The translations under genes and the position numbers were made by a program. This document shows, piece by piece, positions 1 to 11,567 of a DNA stretch of 64,000 nt (positions within the stretch are counted from its first letter, which is position 1; each line of letters starts with the position of its first letter). The notes under the pieces are model-generated. The model did no database searches, was not told the origin of the DNA, and saw nothing but the letters and a program-made list of their open reading frames with translations. The stretch comes from Stictocephala bisonia (Eukaryota; Arthropoda; Insecta; Hemiptera; Membracidae): NCBI GenBank assembly GCA_035578905.1, contig JAQJVL010002205.1, positions 50,730-114,729 of the forward strand, in the 5' to 3' direction.

Positions 1-1485
1 TGACTGAATTACAGTTTGAGAAAAAAATTCAATAAATCATAACAAAAATAAAACTAATAATTAAGGTTTACAACAAATAAGATATTTATAAATTAGTGCT
101 ATAATTAGGGAAATAAGCCTACATTGGCATGACGCCTGTGTGTAGGCTTGAGTTGTTCCAAGTCAACCAAAATTATATGAATTTAAAAATCAGCTGGAAA
201 ACAATAATTGAAAAATGTGTTATTCATGTATAAATCAACATAAATAGTAGTTATAAATAAAAATAGAATTTCAAATATAAATAAAACAGATAAAGTTTAA
301 AAATAACAAGAGAAGTAAAGAAAATAAATAAATAAAAAAAGTGTGATGAACTCAAGTGTTAAAAAAATTGAATTGACGAATATTTGTCAAATTGAATTGG
401 TGGTGAAAAAAAAAAAAAGTTAGGGGTTTTACAAGAAACATTGATCTCCTATATGATATGGTTCTTAGAGAACATTTCAACAAAACAATAATTAGAGATG
501 TAACCTCAAAATTGATCAAGAAGCAAGTCTGGGTGTTGTATTGGATAGTAATATAATATAATAATAATAAATAAATATAAGTACAGCATTTGAAATATAG
601 TAGAATGAGTTGTTCAAGTAGCACGTGACTGGTGAAGCAAGGGGAGAGGTTTGTTGAGTCAGTTAGGTCATTGGTTAGGTCCGCCGGTATTCCACCGTGA
701 TGAATGCCTTGATGTAAATGGTACTATACAATTTTGCATCATCACTTTTTTTAGTGTATAAAATCGGCCATTGAGACAGTAGATATTGTACATTTTGTAT
801 TTGATGTTACTTCTGCATATTTCCATCAGTACAACCTCCTCATTAATTTGCATTCTGGCAATTTCTTCGATATTATAATAATAATGATAATCAGCAGTGT
901 ACATGTTGTCATATATGCAACTGCACATTTACTGAGTTTGTTCTGTGTGCTGCAAAAAGTTCATTATTTGTGTGTACCACTTTAATTTTTTTTTTTTTTA
1001 CTATATATATTTTACAAATTATTAAAAATGAATGATAAATTTATATTTGGAGAAAAAAAATCCAAACATAAAAGACTATAAAATGCGAAATTAAGAATAG
1101 GAAGAAGTTGTGTTCTATGGAGATCAAGCTGGTGTTGGTTAAAATGCCCCATGCATAACGCATTACTCTATATGAAAAAAGTGACTGTTAGGAAAAATGA
1201 TGCGATTACATGCTTCTAATCTAAATTTAAATGGATCATCAAGAACTCCATCCAAGAGCCAGTGGATACAACTGACTCAACAAGTTGCTGTTTTTGGTCA
1301 TGACTAGTCTACACCTTGTTAACTGTACAAGTTGAGTGTTTGGTAGGCCTATCCGAATCCATTTTAAATTATGAATATTTTTAATGTTGATATGTCTTTT
1401 GTTCGAAAGGGGGCTTTTTCATAGAATATAATTTATGTAAGTTTAAATGGTGCTACTATTAATTTTCATGTTAGGTGGGTTATTT
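1..1485. other. AT-rich sequence without a recognisable gene
   Basis: Mostly AT-rich with short homopolymer runs. Two minus-strand open frames (352-624 and 668-928) have low-complexity or unremarkable translations and no motif I recognise. Confidence 0.5.
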
Positions 1486-1489
1486 GAGA

Positions 1490-1700
1490 GAGCCAGTGGC
1501 CAAGTGGTCTAAGATGTCAGGAGTTAGAATCTGGGACAGAGATAGTGCTGGTTTGAATCCTGGCATTGACTGTAAGTTTTTATCTTTAATAATCACGCTG
1601 TAGTGTACTCTGTGTAATAATTTTCTCGCACAGATCAATATTGTATTGAGAATGGGCAGAGTAAGGTTAAAGAGGAGATCAGCATCTCCTTAAAAAATTA
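1490..1700 (+). repeat. tRNA-derived SINE, type 1
   Basis: The head at about 1490-1570 looks like a decayed tRNA: an A-box-like TGGCCAAGTGG and a B-box GGTTTGAATCC followed by TGGC that can pair with GCCA at the start. An unrelated body follows, ending near CAGCATCTCCTTAAAAAA. The A-rich 3' end and Pol III boxes indicate a SINE rather than a working tRNA gene, because the anticodon arm is not well formed. Confidence 0.7.
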
Positions 1701-2269
1701 ATATATAAAAAATTATTTTTTTAAATTTGTTCTATAGTCCTAATAAAAGTTTTATCAAACCTTATTCTGATTATGAACATGTGGTAATGCATTTGTTATA
1801 AGCTTTAGTAAAAAAAAAAAACATAAATAAACTGGTGTTGAATAAACAAAGAACTGCTTAAAAAATATTCATAAACAAAAAGTCAAATTGTTTGTCACAT
1901 AAGAAAATCTATGCGTGAGAATGAGCTTATACTAATTGTAATAACACTGAAGGAAACTAGGCAAGGTGACTCAATCAGAGATGGTTTATCAACTTTTTAC
2001 CTCTACCAGACAGACAACCCCCATACCTGAATATCTTTTTAGTTCCACATATTAAAAAAAATGCAAGAACACACATATATAGCTGCTACACTTATCCATT
2101 CACGCTGGTGCACAACTCGAACACAGACACTACTCTACACACCCTCTTGCACACTATGCATGCTCATACATACACCAACAGGTAGATACGCTGTGCTATA
2201 CACACACTTGTATAAGCTATTTTGTTATGTCTGTAAATTAGTACTAATTTTCATTCAACACCTTCCCTT
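1701..2269. other. AT-rich flank, no gene seen
   Basis: No coding pattern. The open frame at 2061-2282 (+) lies in CA-rich low-complexity sequence and has no recognisable domain. Confidence 0.5.
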
Positions 2270-2880
2270 CCAATGGCCCTAAGCCACTTAAAAATATGTT
2301 TATTCTATTGTCACTGAATTAATATCATTGTTTTGTAGTCTGTTAGGGAGGTTATTGTATAATATATGAGTGACGTAGTTTGCACTGCAGTTTGTAGTGG
2401 AAAATGTTCCTGTTAGTCTTGGCAGTCAAAAGCCCAATCCATGAGCATGTCTTGTCATGTGATAATGAGTTGGTTGTTCAAATAGATCATCATAGTGTTT
2501 GGAAATATGAATTGCTTGTGTTTTGATGAATAATTTTCTGATGTCTAATATATTTAATTCAGTGAAGAGTAGTGTTGACACCTGCCCAGAGGCACTTTAT
2601 TTATGGCCTTTTGCGTGATCATTAGTGGCTATAAAACAGTTATCTGCAAATAAATGAATTTACCCATAGTATCTGCTTCAACAAAATGATCAATATATAT
2701 TAAAAACAACAGAGGACCAAACTTACTTCCCTGGACTCTTCCATATTCTATAGTTTTCAAATGTGTGCACTTCAAATTATTTTCTATTTTTAAAATAGGT
2801 TCTAAACCATTGCAGGGATATTCAATTAATTTCGATAATTTCAAGTTTTTTGAAAAGAATACATCTGTCTATTAAATCAA
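2270..2880 (-). mobile_element. Degraded LINE 3' end (reverse transcriptase fragment)
   Basis: Reading the minus strand, 2844-2629 encodes a decayed RT segment with GRVQGSKFGPLLFLIYIDHF, equivalent to the PQGSxLGPLLFxxYIND motif of jockey-like LINEs. After several stops the frame continues toward 2270 with YVTHILYNNLPNRLQN, which resembles the C terminus of such ORF2 proteins. The YADD-containing part between them is missing, so this copy has an internal deletion and is dead. The exact ends could not be set. Confidence 0.6.
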
Positions 2881-2890
2881 ATAATTTTAC

Positions 2891-2896
<6 letters not shown>

Positions 2897-2925
<29 letters not shown>
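2897..2925. repeat. Poly(A) run of about 29 bases
   Basis: An uninterrupted adenine run. It lies on the 5' side of the neighbouring minus-strand LINE, so it is not obviously that element's tail. Confidence 0.85.
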
Positions 2926-3654
2926 CAGAATTATTCAGATTTTATAAAATTGAACAGCAACCACCAGAAAACAAAATGTTAACATGATTTTTTACTTGTT
3001 TTTTATTGTGGTTAGATCTGTTACATTTTTATTTATTTTGAATAATTTTATGCTTTTTTAAAGGTGTTTAGGTTTTCTTTGAAAATAGTCAAATATTTGT
3101 TTTTTACTGCTAATATTGTGTTTTTAAATGTAATGCTCGTGGCATCTCAGTTCTTTATTTATAAATAAAGTCTTTATTGCAGATTATTTCAATTCATACT
3201 TTTTAACCGGGAAATGGTAGTTTCTATTCCTTTTTTATTTCATTTCAAAATTGTATAATGTTTATTTATTGCTTTGTTTGTGTTAATGTGTTTTGTGATT
3301 ACTTTGTTACTGATGTTATTTCTTTACTGTTTATTTTGTTCAATTTGTGTATATTTAGTTGTTTTGAATTCCTCTTCCTTATACATATTAAGGTTTATAC
3401 TAAATGTTTTTTAACGCGACAGAGGGTAATCTTACCACCGCTGAGCTGCCTTGCTTCGCAGGTGTAACCAACATCCGTCTTCAAGTGTTCGACTTCCGCA
3501 ACTGTTTATTTGAAAAAGTAACTGTAATGAACTGTACAAGTTTTTTGAATTGCTATTTATTGTTTACATTATTATTCATTGTTTTATTGCTATTATAAAT
3601 TGTTCTTTGAATATTAAATAATTATTTTATTTAATCATTCCATTATTGGCTTGA
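2926..3654. other. T-rich upstream flank of the NRDE2 homologue
   Basis: T-rich sequence. A small GC-richer island at 3413-3505 is open in two frames but matches no family I know. It could be part of a decayed repeat or a non-coding upstream exon; I cannot decide. Confidence 0.4.
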
Positions 3655-3923
3655 TTCCTTGGTGTTAATCAAACCAACCAATGATCATTGCTGATAATTA
3701 GGTAATGGGCGGAGTTTACTATTGCGCCGCCAGCATGCGGTCTTCCATCATCGTGATTGCCATGACACTTTTTTAACGGAATTACATAGTGGGGGAAGAG
3801 TAGTTCTCTGTCTCACTTGCACAACACAGTGCATCCCACCCATACCAGTGCTTTCAAAGGTCATTTTTTAAGCGGTCAATTTAAATGTGATTGCACAGGG
3901 AAGCAACTTACGGTAAGAGTTTT
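3655..3923 (+). promoter_or_regulatory. Candidate promoter and 5' UTR of the NRDE2 homologue
   Basis: The 270 bases before the first coding ATG are richer in G+C than their surroundings. They hold an AACCAACCAATGATC CCAAT-like box near 3673, a GGGCGGAG GC-box-like run near 3706, and no clear TATA box. This fits a housekeeping-type promoter, but no transcription start can be fixed from sequence alone. Confidence 0.3.
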
Positions 3924-4114
3924 ATGCCATCTTTTGTTTCAGATTTGTCTTGGTTACAAAATTCGAGCTTCATTCCAGTCAATGATAACCTAAATGTTGA
4001 GAAAAATGAGAATAATGGCAGGAGATCACTTATTTGTGATAGTGTTGAGGAAGTTACTACTGCGATCAAAAAAAAGAAAAAGAAGAAAAAAGATGAGAAG
4101 AAAAAATTGTCTAG
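3924..4114 (+). CDS. NRDE2: NRDE2 homologue, first coding exon
   Basis: Codes 63 residues plus two bases. It opens MPSFVSDLSWLQNSSF, which resembles the N terminus of family members (short start, then an acidic-W-L-x-N-x-SF block). It ends in eight lysines and a DEKKK run, a likely nuclear localisation signal. The ATG at 3924 is chosen because the conserved motif begins there and a stop lies in frame just upstream of 3891. The donor is CTAG|GTTTGC, leaving phase 2, which joins correctly to the exon at 7465. A donor-like GTAAGA sits 11 bases before the ATG, so splicing inside the 5' UTR cannot be excluded. The lysine run is coded by A-rich sequence, where small length errors are easy. Confidence 0.8.
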
Positions 4115-4398
4115 GTTTGCAATGTTCGTATTTTTGTTAATTAAAATGTTGAAGGTTGGTTCCTTCCTTATTTATTCAGCCAAGAACACAGCAGAAATTA
4201 TATTACCAGGAGAGGACAGGATAGAATTAGTATTGCTTACCCTTGAACTGGCACGTTTAAATTTTCTAACCAGCAGGCAATTTGCTGATTTTTGTTTATA
4301 AAATGTAAAAGAAAATATTTATAAGTCATTTAGTTACCTAAATTTGGTATCATTTGTTTACAAAATATAAGAGGAAACTGTGGTTTATAATAATAGTA

Positions 4399-5495
4399 CA
4401 GGGTGATTTTTTAAGTGTGCCAGCATTGGGATCTTTTAAACCTGCAGAGATACAACAAACTTTAAATGGGGATCTTTACCTCATTTTTTATGCTCATTAC
4501 AATAACGTAGGTCAAGTTTTAAAATTTGGTCGCCATTTTCCAATATGGTGGTTAACTTTGAAATTTCTTATTGGAACCCCTTTTTTTCATGGTGTTTTTA
4601 GGTTTTACTAGTGATTCTAAGAATTTTTTGATATATTTAACCGTTTTGCTGCTAGGAGCGCTGAAAGTTTCAGAAATCCTTATTTCAACAATTTATTAAA
4701 GAGCCGTATTCTGCTATTTACAAAAATAAAGCTTAACTTATAATGCATTATTTTGATTCAATTGAACGTTGAAAAGCTCTTCAATACATATTTTATACAA
4801 AAATATTACAATCACGTAGTTCAAATTTTAAAATTCGGCTCAACCGTTTTTTCGCAAGGAGCCTGAAAGTTTCAGAAATTCATAGTTTAACAACACTCCT
4901 AGCGGAAAAACGGTTAAGTATATCAAAGTAATATTAAGAATAAAAATAGTCTTAGAATCACTAGTCAAACCTAAATCCATCATAAAAATAGGGGTTACTA
5001 TAAGTCATTTCAAAGTTGCCAGCTGATTGGAAAATGGTGACCGAATTTTAAAATTCGAGCTACGTGATTGTAATATTTTTATATAAAATATGTATTGAAG
5101 AGCTTTTCAACATTCAATTGAATAAAAATGATGCATTATAAGTTAAGCTTTATTTTTGTAAATGACAGAACACACCTCTTTAATAAATTGTTGAAATAAG
5201 ATTTTCTGAAACTTTCAGCGCTCCTAGCAGCGAAATGGTTAAGTATAAAATAAATACAAAGAAAAAAAGTTCTTAGAATCAGTAAGAAAACCTAAAACCA
5301 TCATAAAAAATACAGGTTCATGTAAGAAATTTCAAAGTTGACCACCATATTGGAAAATGGTGATTGAATTTAAAAATTTGACCTATGTAATTGTAATGAG
5401 CATAAAAAATGAGGTAAAGTTCCACATTTAAAGTTTGTTGAATCTCTGCAGCTTTAAAATATCCCAATCTTGACACACTTAAAATAATCACCCTG
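4399..5495. mobile_element. 1.1-kb foldback element (MITE-like), TA-flanked
   Basis: The left end CAGGGTGATTTTTTAAGTGTG is repeated in inverted orientation at the right end, with TA at 4397-4398 and 5496-5497. The similarity extends inward for roughly 500 bases on each side, so the whole element is an imperfect palindrome centred near 4950. Inner blocks (the GCGCTGAAAGTTTCAGAAAT and ACGTAGTTCAAATTTTAAAA types) also recur. There is no coding capacity. TA duplication and TIR style point to mobilisation by a Tc1/mariner-type transposase. Confidence 0.75.
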
Positions 5496-5869
5496 TACAC
5501 ATTTAAATAAATTGTTCATGTTCAGTCAAACATTCAAAACTCGTTTGTAGCAAAAGAAAAAAGGCTGGGACCATGCCTAGGAAACAGTGTTTTATTTATA
5601 AAAGTCAAATATTTAAGATAGCCAAAACTCTCAAAAAATAGTCTTGCTGTAAAAAATGTATAATTTAGCTTAGATTACTTGAAAATCAAATGACTTTCAA
5701 CTGAAATAAACCAAAAAGTCTTGTTTATAATCACAAAATACATTGTTTATATAAGTTATATATATTTTGGTTTTCTTTGAAATTTTAAAAGTTCAAAAAT
5801 ATTTGAAAATTAAGGTAGAGAATTGTCTTGTCAGAATTTTTCTGAACTCTTTTCTTCTTCCTGCTCTTT

Positions 5870-7210
5870 AAGGGTCTATATGTGTTCCAAATGTTGAAAA
5901 CAGTCCTTTGCATCCCAGAGTTACACCCCTGACACCAATATGAACTAACTATGATGAGGAAGATCACAAACCTGACAGATCTTCCTCAATTCATTTGGGA
6001 TGAGAGTGATACTGTTGCCAAAGATTGATTGAAAGAAGGTGGCATATGTTTGAGGTTCCGGAATGGGTGGCACCACTTCAACTTAGGAGAGTACTAGTTA
6101 AGAAACAAATCTACTCCTTGTCATGACATCATCTATGATTTGTTCTGCATACAAAGTATAAGCATTTTGTACATATTGTCAAGCAAGTTGAAGAACATTT
6201 TCTTCCTGTACCTCCTTATTGGCCTAGTGCATGATTTATCCTTACAGTCAGTTCCTCCCATAAACTTCTCCTCCACAGAAGTTAAGAACAGTATTGTGCA
6301 CAGCTTCATGTGCTGTGGACAGAAATTACACAGGATTTTTGCTAGGCTTCTCTTTGAAACCTAGTACAAGAACCTGGTCCTGTCTGTATTAAACAGTTTC
6401 TTTGACACTGAGCTTTGTATCAGTCATCATTTTTGGCAGGCCTTTTGAATTTATATTAAAAGTTCCTGTCAGAAACGTCTTTCTGTTCAAAAGTTCCTGA
6501 GCAAAACAATGTAAAAGTTGTCCGTAAAGACATGGTAGCATTTATTGAGACAACTTCCTTTTTTTAACAAATCGAACACAACTTTTTGGGTGAAGGGACC
6601 AGGACTACACCCAAATAGTCTTTCCCACTGTAAAGTGCCAAATGTACAACATAAATTGACTTAGCATCATCAAGTTCAAACTCTGATACCGTTTCGAGCA
6701 TGTAGTTTGTTTGACTTGTAGTAGATAAAGACGCACCTATTCTTCATCCCTATCATGCTTTCATCCAAAATCAAGTTTTGATTTAGAACATTATGCTTCA
6801 CTAACACACGCTTTCTAGCATTTAGGAAAGGACAAATCCAAATAGCCAGACTGCCCAGCTGGCTCATTCCTAGATATCAAATGCAACATTCGGCTCTAAT
6901 TCCCAAACTCTTTTAGAATCGTGGTTTTTTGTTATAAAGGGGAAATGGAATGTTTCATCAGTAGGTAGTAGCCTTCTATATTTTCCTTCCCACATAAGCA
7001 CGATAGCGATAAATTTTCAAAGTTCTGAGATAGTAACATTCTACCACATAGCAAATCTGGAAGGAGAGAGCTTATTGGCTCTACACTTCTGTTTGATAAG
7101 CTTTACTCCATATAGGTTAGTTTCTTGGTCTAAGAGACAAAGGAACCCATCAGACACAAACAGTTTGAAATTGTATTCCATACTCAAGTCTGCCTCGGAT
7201 TAACCATCTT
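5870..7210 (-). pseudogene. Decayed piggyBac-like transposase
   Basis: On the minus strand the best segment (6867-6676) encodes LVKHNVLNQNLILDESMIGM followed by KNRC and KLHARNGIRV, matching the piggyBac transposase block with the first catalytic Asp (xxDExM, then a basic KxGI segment). Just downstream (about 6675-6560) the frame gives SIYVVHLALYSGKDY, like the family's xxYxGK segment. Stops and frame breaks interrupt it at many points, including at 5870-6150. No TTAA-flanked ends were found, so boundaries are approximate. Identification rests on motif resemblance, not on a search. Confidence 0.5.
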
Positions 7211-7464
7211 AAACTCCTTGTTTGTCAAGTCGGACACTGCATAGCCTAAAGGGCCAGGTTAAAATAGGTCCAAAGAGCCAGGCTGAGGAGATGTTCTTAT
7301 GCGAGTTGAGTGACTTTTAAGCTTATTTTTCCATATTGGAACAGAGCAGCCTGTTTGATTGATTTGAAATTAATCATATTCAAAATCAGTGCCTGGCTTT
7401 AATTTAGGTTTTTTTTTATATTATATTTATAACAATTTAAGTAATAACATTACACTTGTTTTAG

Positions 7465-7596
7465 GTTAGAAACAAAACCAGAAACTCGAAGATCATCTGC
7501 TTCAAAGATCCTTGATAGTGATCCATTTTATGAAGATAAAAAACAGGAGAGGGGTAATTTTTTAGTGACTACTCTTCATCGCCCTGCTATTCCCAG
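7465..7596 (+). CDS. NRDE2: NRDE2 homologue, coding exon 2
   Basis: Acceptor TTGTTTTAG|G and donor CCCAG|GTAAGC bracket 132 bases (one completing base, 43 codons, two trailing bases). The reading frame is fixed by phase from both sides and has no stop. It encodes a charged segment with TKPETRRSSASKILDSDPF, then YEDKKQERGNF and an LHRPAIPR end. Family members carry here the region before the helical repeats that contains the MTR4-interacting part in human NRDE2. Assigning that role to this insect segment is inference. Neighbouring intron sequence is repeat-derived: a piggyBac-like relic ends about 250 bases upstream and an unclassified repeat begins about 30 bases downstream. Confidence 0.78.
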
Positions 7597-7624
7597 GTAA
7601 GCAAGAGTTATACTAATATATAAT

Positions 7625-7914
7625 TTGTGAAGCTAGTTTTTGGTAACGCATTATTTCGTAACCAGTTTGAACAGTTGAGGTGTCAACAAATTTGCCTCTA
7701 TTCGCAGTTGTACAATAAGGTCTTAATTCTTCAATATTTTCACCCTGAAGAGTATGGTAAGGCCTCAAAGTATGTTTTTCAGCCATAAGAATAACATGGA
7801 GGGATATTTCAATTAATGGAAAAGTAACAGCTAGTTAAATGTAATAATGATTTCCAAAAAATTTTAACAGCTGTTGGAATGTAATGTAAAGAATGGGGCT
7901 GGTAATATTGAGGA
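7625..7914 (+). repeat. Unclassified interspersed repeat, copy A, part 1
   Basis: This block matches 30655-30940 in order and orientation; shared landmarks include CAATAAGGTCTTA, TTTTTCAGCCATAAGAATAA and TTTTAACAGCTGTT. Copy A continues at 12596 after the hAT insertion and again after the LINE at 14113. No ORF is present and I cannot classify the family. Confidence 0.7.
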
Positions 7915-9252
7915 GTTTAGATTAGGGATGTGCAAGTACTTACTACTCGAACTCAGCTCGAAGCTTCCGAAACTACTCGAAGTTCGATCGAGTAGTTGTA
8001 TTTCATAAAATATCAGATTTACATCTTAATTTAATATTAAGAGTTAACAGTTTTATAAGTTATGAATAAAAAATGTGCGCTTCCTTGTGTTTTAATTTAC
8101 CCTTAATCATACGTTATCAGTTTGGTATGCGTAATTATTAACTAAACAATACGCCTAAGAATAGGTAGTACACGACGGCAGTCAAATGAACTAGCCGACG
8201 TAGTGAACGAGTTTGTTCATTATGATTTGAACTAGTTCAATTCAAAGTGAACAACAGATCTGGGAAGATAGTGATCACTGTAAATAGTTACCGTAGTAGC
8301 GATCACACATGTTGGTTTACGAGTCTACTAGTCACTTATAACCTAACTCAAAATAGCTTGAATAAAGCTGAAGTGCTGGTTAGTGTCTTTATGACCCAAG
8401 AAAGGGGACGAGAGATTCGGTTCAAGATGCTCAAAAAGACCTGTTACCGATACAAATCTAATGGTCTGTACGCCGTGGAAATTATGTAAATTATGTGGAC
8501 ATTTTTGTTTGTATCAATAATACTGTTCAATCAAAAGGGTCCCAAGAACGAGTCACGTTACATCGCAAGAATCGAACTTCCCATTTTTTCTAGGCGAAAG
8601 TTCATCTCGGTTGTAGTATACGTACGTGCAAGAAACCGTTCAGCCCCTTTTCGGAACTGAAATTATTGTATATTTCTTGCGTGTCGATTGAGATCTATTT
8701 TGTTTTTTAATCTGAGCAGGGAATCGTCCAATGATTTGACGTAAGAAAATACCGTATCATATCATATAAAATATGGTAATGGCGTTCTAGCAGCGTGTGA
8801 CACAACATTATTGATTTATTTTCCATTAAATAAAAATTAGATATATAAATCCTTGGCGAACGTCTATTAATTATTATTCCGAAAACACCTTAGATCGCCA
8901 AAACTGTGTGTAATATACGCGCATACGATATTTTTTCCTGTCAAATTGTTGAACGATTTTCTGACTAGACAATAACACAGTTGGAGTATAAAAGGTGGTA
9001 AAGTACGATAATTATGATTTGTAAACTCATTAAACGGTTCCCTGTTCACATTGACGTCGATGTAAACTGTAAAACAATCACGAATCAACCCGGAAGTGAG
9101 GGAGAAACATGTTGGAAGACCTTTTCTAAACAAAATACGACAAATTTAGAGATTCGGAAAATAATTTTTAATGAACAAAAGCCTTATCAAACGTCTCGTT
9201 TTTTATTCATAAGTTTATAATTTAGCTGCTCAAAATCTTCACTGTATCACTA

Positions 9253-11567
9253 CAGTAGAGTCCCGCTATTCCGAACTAATTGGGACCGAACACTGTTCGG
9301 ATTCGCGGGAATTCGGAATAGGCGGATTTCATGAATAATATCGAGATATCAGCGTTGATCAGCTCGTAAACAAGTGAAAGTCGGAAGGGAAGGGCAGTGA
9401 CCTTCGGTGACTCATACGATCATCCGTCGACGCCTATCTATCCCTTCCCCTCTCACGTTCCAAACACCATGACTCATTGAATGGTGAATCTCCTCTACCC
9501 CCACCACTGAAAAACCGGTTTGAACTGCTGTAACTGTTGATCTAGTTTCGCACGTACACCATGTTAGTGTTCACTCTAACGTTGTTTGATGAAGTGTGTG
9601 CGCTTAAAGCAAATTTATTGTGAAGGTTTATTCCGTGAGTGTTGAGTTACTTTACGGAGCGACTGTGTGTTTTCACTTCTGTTCTTAGTCCTTTACGTCA
9701 ACTGATAATCATTAAACATGGCAAGTAAACGAAGTCGTTCTTCGTGTACTTTACAACAAAAACTTGAAGTGTTGAAAAGACTGGACAAAGGGGAAAGTGC
9801 TTCTAAATTGTCCGTTGAATATGGTGTCGGAAAAGCAACGATTAGCGACTGGAAAAAGAATCGTGTTAAAATTGAGCAGTTTTGTTCTGCTTCAAGTGAA
9901 AAAACTCTTGAAAAACGGCAAAAAACGACTGTGTCTTCATATGAAAAGCTTGATGAGGCCTTATTCTTATGGTTTACTCAAGAGAGACAGAAAGGAATCC
10001 CCATTTCTGGTCCTTTGGTAAAAGAAAAGGCGCTTCAACTAAACAAGCTTATGGATGGTGAACCTTCATTTTCAGCAAGCTGTGGCTTTTTGGATCGTTG
10101 GAAGAAAAGGCACGGAATTAGACAGCTCACGATTACTGGGGAGAAACTATCAGCTGACAACGAATCAGCTGACAATTATTTAAAGGAATTTAAAGAACTT
10201 ATTTCTTCTGAAAATTACTCTCCGCAGCAAGTCTATAATGCGGATGAAACCGGACTGAATTTTAAGGCTTTGCCTACCAAAAGTCTTGCTTCAAAAGAAG
10301 AGAAATCTGCCCCAGGGTTCAAAATGGACAAACAACGTCTAACTGTCTTAGCTTGCAGCAACGCCTCGGCAACAAACAAACTTCCACTGATGGTAATAGG
10401 CAAATCGGCGAAACCACGAGCGTTCAAAAACATTAACATTAACGCACTTCCTGTATATTATAGGAATCAAAAAAAAGCTTGGATGGAACGTGACTTGTTC
10501 AAGGAATGGTTCGATCGCCAATTTGTCCCTAAAGTGACTGCGTTCAATAGAGAAAATGGATTGCCTAATCGTGCTCTGCTGTTTATAGACAATGCACCAT
10601 CCCACCCGGAAGACATGAAACTTGTTTGTGGAAACATCAAAGCAATTTTTCTGCCACCAAATGTTACATCAATTCTTCAGCCTATGGACCAGGGTGTGTT
10701 GCAGGCCATCAAACAAAAATACCGAAAAATGCTGCTTCGCACCTTACTTGAAGAGGATGAAAATGACCTCACAAGCACAATCCTTCAAAAGCTTAAGAAA
10801 ATTACAGTAAAAGATGTGATTTACTGGGTAGCTGAAGCGTGGGAAAGCACTAATGAAGGTGCAATACAAAAATCGTGGAAAAATCTCTGGCCTGAATTGG
10901 AATTTGTTGAAACAACTTTTAAACCAGTAAAAAAAGACTGTGAGCTTCTTTCACTACTCAACAAAATCCCTGGCTGTGAAACATCAGAAGAAAGCTGTGT
11001 TGAGGAGTGGTTTGCTGTTGACGACAATGGCCATCAGGAGTATGGAGACGAAGATATTGTAGCTATGGTGCAGGGCTCGTCAGCTGAGATCGACTCGGAG
11101 GAAAGCGAGGAGGAAGTGAACACTCAAACTGAACTCGTATCTCACTCGGACGCGGCAAATGCTCTCGACCTCGCCTTACGCTACGTCGAACAACACGCTG
11201 TATCAACACCAAATGATGTTATGTTTATGCGTCGATGGCGGAACATTGCATCCTCAAGTCGATTTACTGCACTTCGTCAGAAAAAAATCACCGACTTTAC
11301 TTCTTAAGTGTGTGTAGTTTAGTTTAGTGTTTTCCTCAAGCCTAGGGTTTCCTCAAGGCCTAAAAAAGGTATGTCTTTATTAAACTTCTTTGTACTGTAT
11401 ATTTTGTATAACAATATGTAAATATATGTTTTTAGCGAACGTCTTTATAATTTCTTCAGTTTTTGAGTCTTAAAAAAAATGTTAAAATCGGTAGTATTTT
11501 TTCTGAAGTCTGTTCGGAATAGGCGGATTTTCGGAATAGCGGGGTTCGGAATAGCGGGACTCTACTG
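9253..11567 (+). mobile_element. Tigger/pogo element 1, apparently complete
   Basis: Terminal inverted repeats begin CAGTAGAGTCCCGCTATTCC at both ends, with TA target duplications at 9251-9252 and 11568-11569. Subterminal copies of a CGGAATAGGCGGATTT motif occur on both sides and are likely transposase binding sites. The element is 2315 bp and contains one uninterrupted transposase frame. It is inserted in the hAT element, and the second hAT copy shows the unfilled site near 45148. Confidence 0.92.
9718..11307 (+). CDS. Tigger/pogo (DDE_1) transposase, intact frame
   Basis: A 529-residue protein, the usual size for Tigger/jerky-like transposases. Residues 1-60 are a CENP-B/Brinker-type helix-turn-helix (LEVLKRLDKGESASKLSVEY, then GVGKATISDWKKN). 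Residues about 75-140 are the second CENP-B-type HTH. The DDE domain follows with D176 in YNADETGL, D291 in FIDNAPSHP and D324 in QPMDQGVLQ; all three catalytic positions are present. The C-terminal 100 residues are acidic. The ATG at 9718 has no in-frame rival nearby and follows about 465 bases of leader inside the element. It could be active, or a recently inserted copy; expression is unknown. Confidence 0.93.
   Translation: MASKRSRSSCTLQQKLEVLKRLDKGESASKLSVEYGVGKATISDWKKNRVKIEQFCSASSEKTLEKRQKTTVSSYEKLDEALFLWFTQERQKGIPISGPLVKEKALQLNKLMDGEPSFSASCGFLDRWKKRHGIRQLTITGEKLSADNESADNYLKEFKELISSENYSPQQVYNADETGLNFKALPTKSLASKEEKSAPGFKMDKQRLTVLACSNASATNKLPLMVIGKSAKPRAFKNININALPVYYRNQKKAWMERDLFKEWFDRQFVPKVTAFNRENGLPNRALLFIDNAPSHPEDMKLVCGNIKAIFLPPNVTSILQPMDQGVLQAIKQKYRKMLLRTLLEEDENDLTSTILQKLKKITVKDVIYWVAEAWESTNEGAIQKSWKNLWPELEFVETTFKPVKKDCELLSLLNKIPGCETSEESCVEEWFAVDDNGHQEYGDEDIVAMVQGSSAEIDSEESEEEVNTQTELVSHSDAANALDLALRYVEQHAVSTPNDVMFMRRWRNIASSSRFTALRQKKITDFTS

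Noticed and set aside
2061..2282. 73-codon frame
   Set aside because: CA-rich low-complexity translation with no recognisable motif.
3404..3598. 64-codon frame upstream of the NRDE2 homologue
   Set aside because: A short GC-richer patch with a T-rich extension; no domain, no splice evidence, and two overlapping frames are equally open.
10233..10605. Minus-strand frames over 9.8-11.0 kb
   Set aside because: Shadows of the intact Tigger 1 transposase.
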